Below are positions 1 through 8,568 of a DNA stretch of 64,000 nt, one piece after another (position 1 is the first letter of the stretch; each line of letters begins with the position of its first letter). A program made the translations under genes and the position numbers. Location of the stretch: the NCBI RefSeq assembly GCF_025447595.1, contig NZ_JAOEJU010000004.1:233634-297633 (forward strand), given 5' to 3'. The notes beneath the pieces were generated by a model. That model was not told the origin of the DNA. It did not search any database and was given only the letters and a program-made list of their open reading frames with translations. The stretch comes from Pseudomonas koreensis. GTDB lineage: Bacteria; Pseudomonadota; Gammaproteobacteria; Pseudomonadales; Pseudomonadaceae.

Positions 1-173
1 ACGCAGCCGGCAGCCGCCACATTGATCAGCATCAGACCGAGTGACAACTGCGCGGACAGACCATAGGTCAACAGGCTGCCCAGCGCCGCACCCGTGCACA
101 GCAAAAGTGTGAACCGGCGGGCATTTTCTCGGGAGGGAGGCCATGTAGTGATTGACTTGAGGCTGGCGTACAT
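1..173 (-). CDS. Partial membrane protein (N-terminus only)
   Basis: An open frame starts at an ATG at 171-173 and runs off the left edge, giving 57 residues. A basic, polar start (about residues 1-24) is followed by a long hydrophobic stretch rich in Leu, Ala and Gly that looks like one or two membrane segments. There is too little sequence to assign a family. No strong Shine-Dalgarno sequence is visible before the ATG, so the start is uncertain, and the frame could be chance. Confidence 0.35.
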   Translation of the reverse strand, partial: MYASLKSITTWPPSRENARRFTLLLCTGAALGSLLTYGLSAQLSLGLMLINVAAAGC

Positions 174-661
174 AACGGATGGAGCCAATGGATGTTCGCT
201 GCGGGAAGACCGGTCAGAATGGAGGGCGGTCTCTGTCTGAAAAATTGTGATTCAGGTTGTTGATTTCAAAACGGTCCAGTGATCGGTAAATGACTGCCAA
301 CTTCGCTGGAGACGATCATTGAAGTCACAGTGCCATTAAGTGAAAACAACTAACGCGCGGCATAATACCACTTAACATACCGTTGGTCGCGTTTGCCCTA
401 TATGTCCAAAGAGTCAGGAAATATTCAATGTTGGACGAGGGTTCCATAATGGAAAAAGTTGAATTATCGGGGCCGATAATTATCGACTCCATAGCGGGCC
501 TTCCTTTTATACACAGGAAAACCCTGGCTTGAGCAGATGAAAGTCTGCTTCGCCAAGCATGATTATTTATTGAATGAAGTCGCGGACAGGCATGAATTAT
601 TCAATTGCGACATTTGAAGGCAAATACTTATGAGCCGAGATCCAGGCCCATGATGGCATGG
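174..661. other. Gene-free, AT-richer intergenic region
   Basis: No convincing gene is seen. The stretch is visibly AT-richer than the flanking genes. It contains a perfect 12-bp palindrome, CGATAATTATCG, at 474-485 and a small dyad around 443-453 (TCCATAATGGA). These could be operator or promoter parts for the partial gene at the left edge, but no clear -35/-10 pair was identified. Confidence 0.4.
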
Positions 662-1132
662 TTACGCTTGCTGCTCCGACCAGCTCACGAGAGATAAAGG
701 TTTGCCGCTGCGCAACGGCTGAAAGTGGTTTTGTCCGACCTGAAAGGCAAACGCCTCGATGAGCGAGACCTGCTCGCTTTCATCCAGGCTCAGCTGCCCG
801 GTGCGAGGGTCGATCAGCTCCAACTGCCAGGCGATCAGGGTCAAACAATCCTTCAGTGCCGTCAGCGCCTGTGCGTGCAGGTCCACGTGGTCCTGCGCCT
901 GGGCGAGCAGGCCGTGAAGATGCAGGGAGAATTCGGAGACCGCATCCAGCGCCAGGGCACCGGCCTTGTTTGCCAGCTTCAGAAGGGTGCTGAGCATGCA
1001 ATCGATGGCGTCCTTGTCATTGCTGATCAACTGCAAGTGACTGAGACATTCTTCGGACTTGGCCAGGAGCATTTCAGCCTCGACAAGAAATTCGGGGAAG
1101 CGCTGCGTCCAGTCATCACGGTCGTTCGGCAT
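662..1132 (-). CDS. Degenerate Hpt (CheA P1-like) domain protein
   Basis: The 156-residue protein is read from the ATG at 1132, preceded by GGAG at suitable spacing; an upstream in-frame extension is probably untranslated. Residues 14-80 follow the helical pattern of a histidine phosphotransfer domain of the CheA P1 type: an acidic FLVEAEMLLA first helix, then a KAGALAL stretch where P1 domains carry the AHSIKGGAG motif. At that motif the phosphorylatable His aligns with Leu51, and the following Lys and Gly align with Ala54 and Asn55, so it should not accept phosphate. It lies divergent to cheV, which suggests a chemotaxis or signalling role as a binding rather than a relay protein. The function is unproven. 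Confidence 0.6.
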   Translation of the reverse strand: MPNDRDDWTQRFPEFLVEAEMLLAKSEECLSHLQLISNDKDAIDCMLSTLLKLANKAGALALDAVSEFSLHLHGLLAQAQDHVDLHAQALTALKDCLTLIAWQLELIDPRTGQLSLDESEQVSLIEAFAFQVGQNHFQPLRSGKPLSLVSWSEQQA

Positions 1133-1584
1133 GCTTATCTCCACCACGTCATGTCTGATGAGGGAATGCCGTGTGTGTCGACGATCATGAACCGTCGCGT
1201 GATCGCGCCCCGGCGTGCAAAGACACAGGCCTGGGGTTTCAAGAGGATGTGTTTCCACTGAACTGCGATCGCACACAATAGCCTGACTCCGTTCATGCAA
1301 TGAGAATGGCGTCACATTAATGGCTATTGGATATCGCGAACATCAGGTTGGGCCTGATTGTTACTAAGGGATTCCCTTAGGCACGGGAACCTGTCGCGCA
1401 AACTGAGGTCGCGCCGAAGAGAATGTAGCAGATGATTTCACCGGGCCAGTAAAGCATGATGTTAATGTGACATCAATGCCTGTTCATGGCATTTTGTTAG
1501 GGATTTGTGACGGAATCAAGATCCGTCAGATCCAGCCGATAACCCCCAATAGTGAATTCATCAGAACAAGCCCAGGAGTCATTG
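1133..1584. other. Divergent promoter region between Hpt-like gene and cheV
   Basis: No gene was found in this 452-bp stretch. It must hold the promoters for both divergent neighbours. A perfect 7-bp dyad with a 3-base centre (CTAAGGG-ATT-CCCTTAG, 1364-1380) is a good operator candidate. A weaker dyad, GATGT...ACATC, lies near 1457-1473. No clean sigma-70 or sigma-28 consensus was recognised. Confidence 0.45.
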
Positions 1585-2520
1585 ATGGCCGGCATTCTCG
1601 ACACGGTAGACCAACGCACGCAACTGGTGGGTGAGAATCGCCTGGAAATTCTCATGTTTCGACTGGCCGGACGCCAATTGTTCGCGATCAACGTGTTCAA
1701 GGTTCAGGAAGTCCTGCAACTGCCGAAGCTGACTCTGATGCCCCAGCGTCACCCGTTTGTCTGCGGCGTGGTCAATCTGCGCGGCCAGACGCTGCCCGTG
1801 ATCGACCTGTCCCAGGCGATCGGCATGCGGCCATTGGTGCCGGGCCCGAACAGCACGATCATCGTCACCGAATACAACCGTTCGGTGCAGGCGTTCCTCG
1901 TCGGTGGCGTGGATCGCATCGTCAACATGAACTGGGAAGCCATCCTGCCGCCGCCGACCAGCGCCGGTCGCCAGCATTACCTGACGGCCATCAGCAAGGT
2001 CGACGATCAGTTGGTGGAAATCATCGACGTCGAGAAAGTCCTCGCCGAAATCGTGCCTTACAACGCCAAGGTTTCCCGCGACAAACTGGACGATCCGGTG
2101 CTCGAACGCGCCCGTGGCCGCGAAGTGTTGCTGGTGGACGACTCCAACGTCGCGCTCTCGCAATTGCGCGACACCCTCGGCCAGTTGGGCGTGAAGATGC
2201 ACATCGCCAGTGACGGTCTGAAAGCCCTGAACATGCTCAAGGCGTGGGCGGACACGGGGGTGAACATGACCGACAAACTGCTGATGGTGTTCACCGACGC
2301 GGAAATGCCGGAAATGGACGGCTATCGCCTGACCACCGAAATCCGCAACGACCCGCGCCTGCGTGGCCTGTATGTGGTGTTGCACACCTCGCTGTCCGGC
2401 AGTTTCAACGACTCGATGGTGAAGAAGGTTGGTTGCGACAATTTCCTCTCCAAGTTCCAGCCGGACAAACTGGTGGATGTGGTGCGCCAGCGTCTGATGC
2501 TCGACGCCGTACCGGCCTGA
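1585..2520 (+). CDS. cheV: Chemotaxis protein CheV
   Basis: The protein has 311 residues from the ATG at 1585, preceded by AGGAG at good spacing; an earlier in-frame ATG at 1552 lacks such a site. Residues of about 25-165 form a CheW-like coupling domain (INVFKVQEVL, GVVNLRGQTLPVIDL). Residues of about 180-305 form a response-regulator receiver with the acidic pair VDDSN, the phosphoacceptor region FTDAEMPEMDG and the conserved Lys in LSKFQPDKL. CheV proteins couple chemoreceptors to CheA and may act as phosphate sinks in adaptation. All expected receiver residues are present. The gene ends just before a REPIN. Confidence 0.93.
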   Translation: MAGILDTVDQRTQLVGENRLEILMFRLAGRQLFAINVFKVQEVLQLPKLTLMPQRHPFVCGVVNLRGQTLPVIDLSQAIGMRPLVPGPNSTIIVTEYNRSVQAFLVGGVDRIVNMNWEAILPPPTSAGRQHYLTAISKVDDQLVEIIDVEKVLAEIVPYNAKVSRDKLDDPVLERARGREVLLVDDSNVALSQLRDTLGQLGVKMHIASDGLKALNMLKAWADTGVNMTDKLLMVFTDAEMPEMDGYRLTTEIRNDPRLRGLYVVLHTSLSGSFNDSMVKKVGCDNFLSKFQPDKLVDVVRQRLMLDAVPA

Positions 2521-2521
2521 T

Positions 2522-2613
2522 CTGTGGGAGCGAGCTTGCTCGGGATGGCGGTGTCACATTCAATATTTTTATGGGCTGAAACGCCGCTTTCGCGAGCAAG
2601 CTCGCTCCCACAG
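2522..2613. repeat. REPIN: two inverted REP palindromes
   Basis: A left copy at 2522-2546 (GTGGGAGCGAGCTTGCTCG core) and an inverted right copy at 2588-2613 flank about 40 bp. This is the usual arrangement of Pseudomonas REP doublets. The same family recurs at 6560-6586 and 42301-42392. Here it lies between cheV and the MOSC gene, where the hairpins may stabilise mRNA ends. Confidence 0.88.
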
Positions 2614-2681
2614 TTTTTGGGCTTTGATTCGCTGACGAAGCTCGTATAGGGTGGCGTTTTTGACCCACCAGGGAGCTGGCC

Positions 2682-3488
2682 ATGCTGCGTTTGAGCGCGC
2701 TTTATCGTTACCCGTTGAAATCCGCCAAGGGTGAAGTCCTGCAAGGGATCGGCCTGGACAAACTGGGGCTTGAGGGCGATCGACGCTGGATGCTGGTGGA
2801 CGAGGCCAGCGGGCGGTTCCTGACCCAGCGTGCCGAAGCGAAGATGAGCCAGCTATCGGCGCTGTGGAGTGCCAGCGGCGGTCTGACGCTCAGCGCGCCG
2901 GGGCATTCGGCAATCGATGTCGACTTACCTGGCAGCGAAGCCGACCTGCGTGGTGTGACCATCTGGCGCGACACCTTGCGTGTACCGGATGCTGGTGATG
3001 AAGCGGCCCGTTGGGTCAGCGAGTTCATCGGCAAACCGACCCGTCTGGTGCAAGTGCCGCTGGATCGCGCTCGTACGACCCAGGCCGGGTACGGCAACGA
3101 TGACGACCAAGTGGCATTCGCCGATGGTTTCCCGCTGCTGCTGATTGGCGAGGCATCGCTGCAACATCTGTCGCAGGAAGTCGGGCGTCCGCTGGAAATG
3201 CTGCGGTTCCGTCCGAATCTGGTGATCGAAGGCAGCGAGGCGTATGCCGAGGATGGCTGGAAGCGCATCCGCATCGGCGATGTCGAATTCCGGGTGGTCA
3301 AGTCCTGCTCGCGGTGCATTCTCACCACGATCGATCCGCAGACCGGTGAACGCAGCGCTGACCGCGAACCACTGGCGACCCTGCAGAAGACTCGCGCCCA
3401 GGCCGATGGCGCAATGTTCGGCCAGAACCTGGTCAACGACAGCAACGGCCGGCTTGAAGTCGGCATGCCGGTGGAAATCCTCGAATAA
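2682..3488 (+). CDS. MOSC domain protein (YcbX-like)
   Basis: The protein has 268 residues. It begins with an N-terminal beta-barrel module typical of MOSC proteins (residues 1-90, with LYRYPLKSAKGE and GDRRWMLVD). It continues with a C-terminal MOSC core holding the conserved cysteine in VKSCSRCILTTIDP (near residue 210). MOSC proteins relate to molybdenum-cofactor sulfurases and to YcbX/mARC enzymes that reduce N-hydroxylated compounds; the length suits the single-domain form without a ferredoxin tail. The substrate is unknown. A GGGAG site precedes the ATG, and the gene converges on ppnP with a shared terminator between them. Confidence 0.82.
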   Translation: MLRLSALYRYPLKSAKGEVLQGIGLDKLGLEGDRRWMLVDEASGRFLTQRAEAKMSQLSALWSASGGLTLSAPGHSAIDVDLPGSEADLRGVTIWRDTLRVPDAGDEAARWVSEFIGKPTRLVQVPLDRARTTQAGYGNDDDQVAFADGFPLLLIGEASLQHLSQEVGRPLEMLRFRPNLVIEGSEAYAEDGWKRIRIGDVEFRVVKSCSRCILTTIDPQTGERSADREPLATLQKTRAQADGAMFGQNLVNDSNGRLEVGMPVEILE

Positions 3489-3502
3489 CCCGCCCTGAAA
3501 CG

Positions 3503-3536
3503 AAAAATGCCCGTGTCCTTGGACACGGGCATTTTT
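3503..3536. terminator. Bidirectional intrinsic terminator
   Basis: A near-perfect hairpin (AAAAATGCCCGTGTCC / GGACACGGGCATTTTT, two-base loop) has an A-run on the left and a T-run on the right. It can therefore terminate both the plus-strand MOSC gene and the minus-strand ppnP transcript. Confidence 0.88.
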
Positions 3537-3559
3537 CATGACCGCAGAAAACCAGGGTT

Positions 3560-3844
3560 TCAGCCGCGGTATTCGCACAGGTAAGCGGTGTCGACGGCCA
3601 CTTTCAGCTGGAACTTGCTGTTGGCGGGCACGTTGAACTGGCTGCCGGCGGCGAAGGTTTCCCAGTCGCTGCTGTCTGGCAGCTTGACGGTCAGTGCGCC
3701 CGAAACCACGTGCATGATTTCGCGCTGGCTGGTGCCGAATTCGTATTCGCCCGGGGCCATGACGCCGATGGTCGCAGGACCTTCAGCGGTGCCAAAAGCG
3801 ATCGACTTGACGGTGCCGTCGAAGTACTCGTTGACTTTAAACAT
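3560..3844 (-). CDS. ppnP: Pyrimidine/purine nucleoside phosphorylase
   Basis: This 94-residue single-cupin protein matches the PpnP/YaiE (former DUF1255) family over its whole length: [17 protein letters not shown] start, [13 protein letters not shown] centre, and a C-terminal cupin strand ending LCEYRG. PpnP cleaves ribonucleosides with phosphate to the free base and ribose 1-phosphate in the cytoplasm. The length is the normal family length. A GAGAGGA ribosome site precedes the ATG. Its 5' leader contains an unusual 10-bp tandem repeat at 3861-3907. Confidence 0.9.
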   Translation of the reverse strand: MFKVNEYFDGTVKSIAFGTAEGPATIGVMAPGEYEFGTSQREIMHVVSGALTVKLPDSSDWETFAAGSQFNVPANSKFQLKVAVDTAYLCEYRG

Positions 3845-3860
3845 GGGCGATTCCTCTCGA

Positions 3861-3907
3861 AAAGGGCTTAAAAGGGTTAAAAAGGGTTAAAAAGGGTTAA
3901 AAAGGGT
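3861..3907. repeat. 10-bp tandem repeat in the ppnP leader
   Basis: The unit AAAGGGTTAA is repeated about 4.7 times (first copy AAAGGGCTTA). The array lies between the ppnP start and the end of the upstream exonuclease gene, 17-63 bases before the ppnP ATG. The 10-bp period matches a DNA helical turn, and the array is prone to slippage. Confidence 0.9.
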
Positions 3908-3946
3908 CGGCCAGTATGCACAAGGCTTCTGGCGCCGTCACCTGCG

Positions 3947-4489
3947 CTAGAGCGGCAGCACCAATGGCAATAATCGGGCGGTATTGCGCGCATCTTCCAG
4001 CGCCCGGTGCTGTTGACCGGTGAATTGCATGCCCGCCAGTTGCAACGCGCCATTGAGGCCCAGCGGCCGTTCGAGGCGTCGGGCCTTGGCAAAGCGCTGT
4101 TTGAGATTCATGTGCGGCACCCGGCTCAGGGCGCTGTCGAGTTGCAGCCGCTGCCATTCCTGAAGCAACTGTTTGCGGTCGTAATCGCCCCAACTGGCCC
4201 AGCCTTCAAGGCGCGTCTGATGCTGACCGAGCCAGCGCTCGAAGGCAGGCCAGACTTCGTTGAGCGTCTGGGCCGAGTCGATGTTGGCCTGGGTGATGTG
4301 CGTGAGTTCGCGGCAAAAAGCCGTCAACAAGGGGCGCCGCGTCGGTTTGACGAAGCGCTGAAAGTGATCCTGCTCGCGACCGGCGCGATCCACCAGGGTC
4401 GCGCCGATCTCGATGATCTCCATTTCCGTAACCGGCCAGCCACCCTCATCGGTGGTGGCTTCCAGATCTATGACCAGCCAATGGGGCAT
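3947..4489 (-). CDS. DEDDh 3'-5' exonuclease family protein
   Basis: The protein has 180 residues. It shows exonuclease motif I (VIDLEATTDEGG, residues 6-17), the ELTHI motif II region near residue 80, and the C-terminal HRALEDARNTARL block carrying the His and Asp of the DEDDh site. The extended ...MEIIEIGATLVD... pattern and size resemble ERI1/KapD-like stand-alone exonucleases rather than DNA polymerase epsilon. The expected activity is trimming RNA or DNA 3' ends in the cytoplasm; the substrate is not known. It lies upstream of ppnP on the same strand. Confidence 0.85.
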   Translation of the reverse strand: MPHWLVIDLEATTDEGGWPVTEMEIIEIGATLVDRAGREQDHFQRFVKPTRRPLLTAFCRELTHITQANIDSAQTLNEVWPAFERWLGQHQTRLEGWASWGDYDRKQLLQEWQRLQLDSALSRVPHMNLKQRFAKARRLERPLGLNGALQLAGMQFTGQQHRALEDARNTARLLPLVLPL

Positions 4490-4558
4490 CGCAGGGTTCC
4501 TGATTTCCGCGTCCTGATTATTCAGAGCGTAGTCAAACCTTGCGGATGCGCGCGGCGA

Positions 4559-6520
4559 CTACTCGACCTGCAACAGAACCTGACGATTTTTTACCTGATC
4601 GCCGACCTTGACCTGCACCCGCTTGAGCACGCCGTCGATGCCGGCCTTGAGCGGATGCTCCATTTTCATCGCTTCCAGCACCACCAGCAGTTGGCCCTTG
4701 CTGACCGGGCTGCCTTCGCTGACGAGCACATCGATGATGGCGCCATCCATCGGGGCTTTCAACGTGCCGGAACTGACGCTGGTCTGACTGTCGATCACCG
4801 CGTGAGTTCGATCCACCAGGTGCAGGCTGCCGGGGTGGGTGAACAGCCAGAGCTGGTCGTCGCGAAGGCGATAGGCATGGCGCTGGCGCAGGCCGTCGAT
4901 TTCCAGTGTCACGGCCCCGGCGGTGTGCTCGACCCATTTGAGTTCGATGACGCGCTCCGCGACCTGCACTGCAAACGTGTTGTCCGGACTGGCGCGCAGT
5001 TGCACGTTCCAGTCGCGGGCGTCGAGGCCGATGCGATAAAGCAACGGCGCACCGGCATTGTTGCGCCATCCGGACAGCGGGGCGCGATATTGCTGCGCGG
5101 CGGATTGGTAAAACAGCACCGCCGCGACGGCCAGCTCTTCGGCACTGGGCGAATAGGCGTGCAGGCAGTCGTGATCTGAGAAGTGTTGAGGGATAAAGCC
5201 AGTGCCGAATTCCCCGCTGATGAACTGCGGATGCTGCAACAGGCTGGCGAGCAACCGCTGATTGCTCTGCACGCCAAGCAACACGCTGTCCTGCACCGCA
5301 CACAACAGTTTGCGCCGGGCCTCTTCACGGGTTGCGCCGTGGGCGATCAGTTTGCCGAGCATCGGGTCGTAGAACGGTGAGATCGACTGGTCTTCGATCA
5401 GGCCGTGATCGATCCGCGCACCGCGATCCAGTGCCGGCGCCCAAGCTTCGACACGCCCGGTCTGAGGAAGAAAACCCTGGGCCGGATCTTCGGCATAGAG
5501 GCGCACTTCCATGGCGTGGCCATTGAGTTTCACCTGCGCTTGGGTCAGCGGCAGCGGCTGGCCCTCGGCGACCGACAGTTGCCACGCCACCAGGTCCAGC
5601 CCGGTAATCAATTCAGTCACCGGGTGCTCGACCTGCAACCGGGTATTCATCTCCAGGAAGTAAAACCGGCCATCGGTATCAAGCAAAAACTCCACAGTGC
5701 CGGCGCCGACATAGTTCACCGCACGTCCGGCCTTGAGCGCCGCTTCGCCCATCGCCTGACGCAGTTCTTCGGTCATCACCGGGCACGGTGCTTCTTCGAT
5801 GACTTTCTGATGGCGCCGCTGGATCGAACAATCGCGCTCGCCGAGGTAGATCAGGTTGCCATGCGTGTCGCCGAACAGCTGCACTTCGACATGACGCGGT
5901 TCGATCAGCGCCTGTTCGAGGATCAGTTCATCGCTGCCGAAACCGTTCAAGGCTTCGGAGCGAGCCGTGCGCAACTGCGCCGGCAGCTCTTCGGCGCTGT
6001 GCACCAGTCGCATGCCGCGTCCGCCACCGCCGGCGCTGGCCTTGATCATCAGTGGGTAACCGATACGTTCGGCTTCACGGGTCAGGGGCGCGTCGTCCTG
6101 CTCGGCGCCTTGGTATCCGGCGATGCATGGGACGCCGGCGGCGAGCATGGCAATTTTCGACTGGCGTTTGCTGCCCATCAGTTCGATGGCTTCGACGCTG
6201 GGGCCGATGAAGGTCAGGCCGGCCTGTTCGCAAGCCCGGGCGAATTCGGCATTTTCCGAGAGGAAACCGTAGCCGGGATGGATCGCGTCGGCGCCGCTGC
6301 GCCGGGCGGCATCGAGGATCGCCGGGATGTTCAGGTAGGACTGCTGCACCGGCGCCGGGCCGATGTTCACCGCTTGATCGGCCATCTGCACGTGCAGCGC
6401 ATCGGCGTCGGCGTCGCTGAAAACGGCGACCGTGCGATAACCGAGGGCCTGGGCGGTGCGCTGGATGCGGCAGGCGATTTCACCGCGGTTGGCGATCAGG
6501 ATTTTGTGGAGGGCGGGCAT
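4559..6520 (-). CDS. atuF: Geranyl-CoA carboxylase alpha (biotin) subunit AtuF
   Basis: The protein has 653 residues from the ATG at 6520, which has AGGA upstream; a longer in-frame extension would start inside a REP element. The N-terminal biotin-carboxylase domain (LIANRGEIACRI at residues 6-17, then the ATP-grasp with KASAGGGGRGM) occupies about residues 1-450. The C-terminus holds a biotinyl domain with the lysine motif EAMKMEH near residue 618. With AtuC it carboxylates cis-geranyl-CoA in citronellol/geraniol degradation. The sequence alone cannot distinguish this from the methylcrotonyl-CoA enzyme LiuD; the assignment rests on the atuABCDEF order. It is the last atu gene here. Confidence 0.88.
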   Translation of the reverse strand: MPALHKILIANRGEIACRIQRTAQALGYRTVAVFSDADADALHVQMADQAVNIGPAPVQQSYLNIPAILDAARRSGADAIHPGYGFLSENAEFARACEQAGLTFIGPSVEAIELMGSKRQSKIAMLAAGVPCIAGYQGAEQDDAPLTREAERIGYPLMIKASAGGGGRGMRLVHSAEELPAQLRTARSEALNGFGSDELILEQALIEPRHVEVQLFGDTHGNLIYLGERDCSIQRRHQKVIEEAPCPVMTEELRQAMGEAALKAGRAVNYVGAGTVEFLLDTDGRFYFLEMNTRLQVEHPVTELITGLDLVAWQLSVAEGQPLPLTQAQVKLNGHAMEVRLYAEDPAQGFLPQTGRVEAWAPALDRGARIDHGLIEDQSISPFYDPMLGKLIAHGATREEARRKLLCAVQDSVLLGVQSNQRLLASLLQHPQFISGEFGTGFIPQHFSDHDCLHAYSPSAEELAVAAVLFYQSAAQQYRAPLSGWRNNAGAPLLYRIGLDARDWNVQLRASPDNTFAVQVAERVIELKWVEHTAGAVTLEIDGLRQRHAYRLRDDQLWLFTHPGSLHLVDRTHAVIDSQTSVSSGTLKAPMDGAIIDVLVSEGSPVSKGQLLVVLEAMKMEHPLKAGIDGVLKRVQVKVGDQVKNRQVLLQVE

Positions 6521-6559
6521 GGTGGTTTTCCTGAATGTTGGCGGTGAATTGAAGGGCTT

Positions 6560-6586
6560 CATCGCGAGCAGGCTCGCTCCCACAGG
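6560..6586. repeat. Single REP palindrome inside the atu operon
   Basis: One copy of the GCGAGCAGGCTCGC-type REP lies between atuE and atuF, ending one base before the atuE stop codon. Its position within a transcribed operon suggests an effect on mRNA decay or on the relative expression of atuF. Confidence 0.8.
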
Positions 6587-6587
6587 G

Positions 6588-7385
6588 TCAGGTGCTCCAT
6601 CCGGGTTTGCGCTTTTGCACAAACGCCATCGTGCCTTCGATCCCTTCGGCGCCGGTCACCGCTTCGCTGAACCACTGCGCGGCTTCGTCCAGCAATTCAC
6701 TCGACGGCTGGCCGGCGCTGGCCAGCAGCAGTTTTTTCGTCACGGCATTCGCTTCGGGGGCGCAACACAAAACGTGATCGAGCACTTCATCCAGCCGCTC
6801 GGCGAGCGCCTGTGGGTCCTGCTCGACAAAATGCACCAGCCCCAGGCGCCGGGCCTGGTGGCCGTCGAAGCGAGCGGCGGTCAGGGCCAGGCGACGGGCT
6901 TCAGTGAGACCGATGCGCTGCACCACAAACGGCGCAATCTGCGCCGGCAGCAGGCCAAGGCTGGTTTCCGGCAAACCGAATTGCGCCTGATGATCGGCGA
7001 TGGCGATATCGCTGACACAGGCCAGACCGAAGCCGCCCCCGAGCACCGCGCCCTGCAACACGGTGATCAGCACTTGCGGCGCGTGCTGCGCTTCTTCCAG
7101 CAATGACCCGAAGGCACGGTTCAGATCGCGATAGGCATCGCTGCCCTGGGCGCGGGCATTGGCCATGTCCTTGATGTCGCCGCCGGCACAGAAATGCCCA
7201 CCGGCACCGCTGAGCACCAGTGCGCGAACGCTGCGGTCATCGCGCACCTCTGCCAGCACGGCGCGCAACTCGGCGACCATTTGCAGGCTCATGGCGTTGC
7301 GGCTTTCCGGGCGATTGAGGGTGATGTGCAACACGCCGTTGTGCCGTTCCAGCAGCAGCGTCTGGCAATCGGGCAGGGCGCTCAT
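6588..7385 (-). CDS. atuE: Isohexenylglutaconyl-CoA hydratase AtuE
   Basis: The 265-residue protein of the enoyl-CoA hydratase/isomerase (crotonase) superfamily is read from the ATG at 7385. That ATG overlaps the atuD stop as ATGA, so translation is probably coupled. Crotonase features are HITLNRPESRNAMS (residues 19-32), the oxyanion-hole segment SGAGGHFCAGGDIKDM (residues 59-74) and LQGAVLGGGFGLAC (near residue 110). AtuE hydrates 3-isohexenylglutaconyl-CoA after the carboxylase step. The specific substrate is inferred from gene order. Confidence 0.87.
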   Translation of the reverse strand: MSALPDCQTLLLERHNGVLHITLNRPESRNAMSLQMVAELRAVLAEVRDDRSVRALVLSGAGGHFCAGGDIKDMANARAQGSDAYRDLNRAFGSLLEEAQHAPQVLITVLQGAVLGGGFGLACVSDIAIADHQAQFGLPETSLGLLPAQIAPFVVQRIGLTEARRLALTAARFDGHQARRLGLVHFVEQDPQALAERLDEVLDHVLCCAPEANAVTKKLLLASAGQPSSELLDEAAQWFSEAVTGAEGIEGTMAFVQKRKPGWST

Positions 7386-8539
7386 TTCTTTTTCCCCGGC
7401 AGGATGCCCATCAGTTTGCAAATGATCCCCAGCATGATTTCATCGGCGCCGCCGCCAATCGACACCAGCCGCGCGTCGCGGTAGGCGCGGGCCACCGGGT
7501 TGTCCCACATGAAACCCATGCCGCCCCAATATTGCAGGCAACTGTCGCTGACTTCGCGGCCAAGACGTCCGGCCTTGAGCTTGGCCATCGAGGCCAGTCG
7601 GGTGACGTCCTGGCCCTTCACATATTGCTCGGTGGCCTGATAGACCAGCGCCCGCAGGCATTCGATTTCGGTCTGCAATTCGGCGAGACGGAAGTGGATC
7701 ACCTGATTGTCGATCAGCGCGTTGCCGAAGGTCTTGCGCTCCTTGCAGTACTCGATGGTGCTGTCGACGCAATATTCCAGGCCCTTGATCATGTTGGCCG
7801 CGCCGAACAGACGTTCCTCCTGGAACTGCAGCATCTGCATCATGAACCCGGCGCCTTCATGGCCGATGCGATTGCGCTGGGGCACGCGTACGTTGTCGAA
7901 AAACACCTGGGCGGTTTCCGAGCTGCGCATGCCGAGCTTGTCCAGATGCGAGCTGAGGCTGATGCCCGGCGTGTTCATCGGCACCATGATCAGCGACTTG
8001 TTGACGTGCGGTTTGTCGTCCGAGGTGTTGGCCAGCAGGCAGATGAAGTCGGCGCTCGGCGAGTTGGTGATCCACATCTTGCTGCCGTTGATCACATAGT
8101 CGTCGCCGTCCTTGCGCGCGGTGGTCTTGAGCCCGGCGACGTCGGAACCGGCGCCGACTTCCGAGACGCCGATGCAACCGACCTGCTCGCCGGTGATCGC
8201 CGGACGCAGAAATTCTTCGCGCAATTCATCGGAGCCGAAGCGGGCGAGGGCGGGGGTGCACATGTCGGTCTGCACGCCGATCGACATTGGAATACCGCCG
8301 CAGTGGATGGTGCCGAATTCTTCGGCCGCGACGATCGAATAGCTGTAATCCAGGCCCATGCCGCCGAATTTTTCCGGCTTGGAAATCCCCAGCAAACCGA
8401 GGTCGCCGGCCTTGCGGAAAATCTCGTGGATCGGAAAGCGCCCGGCCTTTTCCCATTCATCGACGTGCGGGTTGATCTCGTGCTCGACGAACTGGCGGAC
8501 GGTACGGCGCAGGGCTTCGTGTTCCGGGGTGAAGATCAT
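7382..8539 (-). CDS. atuD: Citronellyl-CoA dehydrogenase AtuD
   Basis: The 385-residue protein is a full-length acyl-CoA dehydrogenase. The N-terminal helical domain contains LGISKPEKFGGMG, the middle has the FAD-binding SEVGAGSDVAGLKTTA and MWITNSPSADF motifs, and the C-terminal domain ends with the YWGGMGFMWDNPVARAYRD FAD-contact region. AtuD oxidises citronellyl-CoA to cis-geranyl-CoA. It sits between atuC (29-base gap) and atuE (4-base overlap) in the same order as in P. aeruginosa. Other acyl-CoA dehydrogenases are similar, so the substrate is assigned by context. Confidence 0.88.
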   Translation of the reverse strand: MIFTPEHEALRRTVRQFVEHEINPHVDEWEKAGRFPIHEIFRKAGDLGLLGISKPEKFGGMGLDYSYSIVAAEEFGTIHCGGIPMSIGVQTDMCTPALARFGSDELREEFLRPAITGEQVGCIGVSEVGAGSDVAGLKTTARKDGDDYVINGSKMWITNSPSADFICLLANTSDDKPHVNKSLIMVPMNTPGISLSSHLDKLGMRSSETAQVFFDNVRVPQRNRIGHEGAGFMMQMLQFQEERLFGAANMIKGLEYCVDSTIEYCKERKTFGNALIDNQVIHFRLAELQTEIECLRALVYQATEQYVKGQDVTRLASMAKLKAGRLGREVSDSCLQYWGGMGFMWDNPVARAYRDARLVSIGGGADEIMLGIICKLMGILPGKKK

Positions 8540-8568
8540 TTTTATTGTTCTCCTTTAATCCGTGGCGA

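Noticed and set aside
287..310. TAAAT at 287 as a PvdS box
   Set aside because: The base triplet at the required distance is GGA, not CGT.
6521..6622. Extended AtuF N-terminus beginning inside a REP
   Set aside because: The ATG at 6520 has a good ribosome site and begins the conserved biotin-carboxylase sequence.
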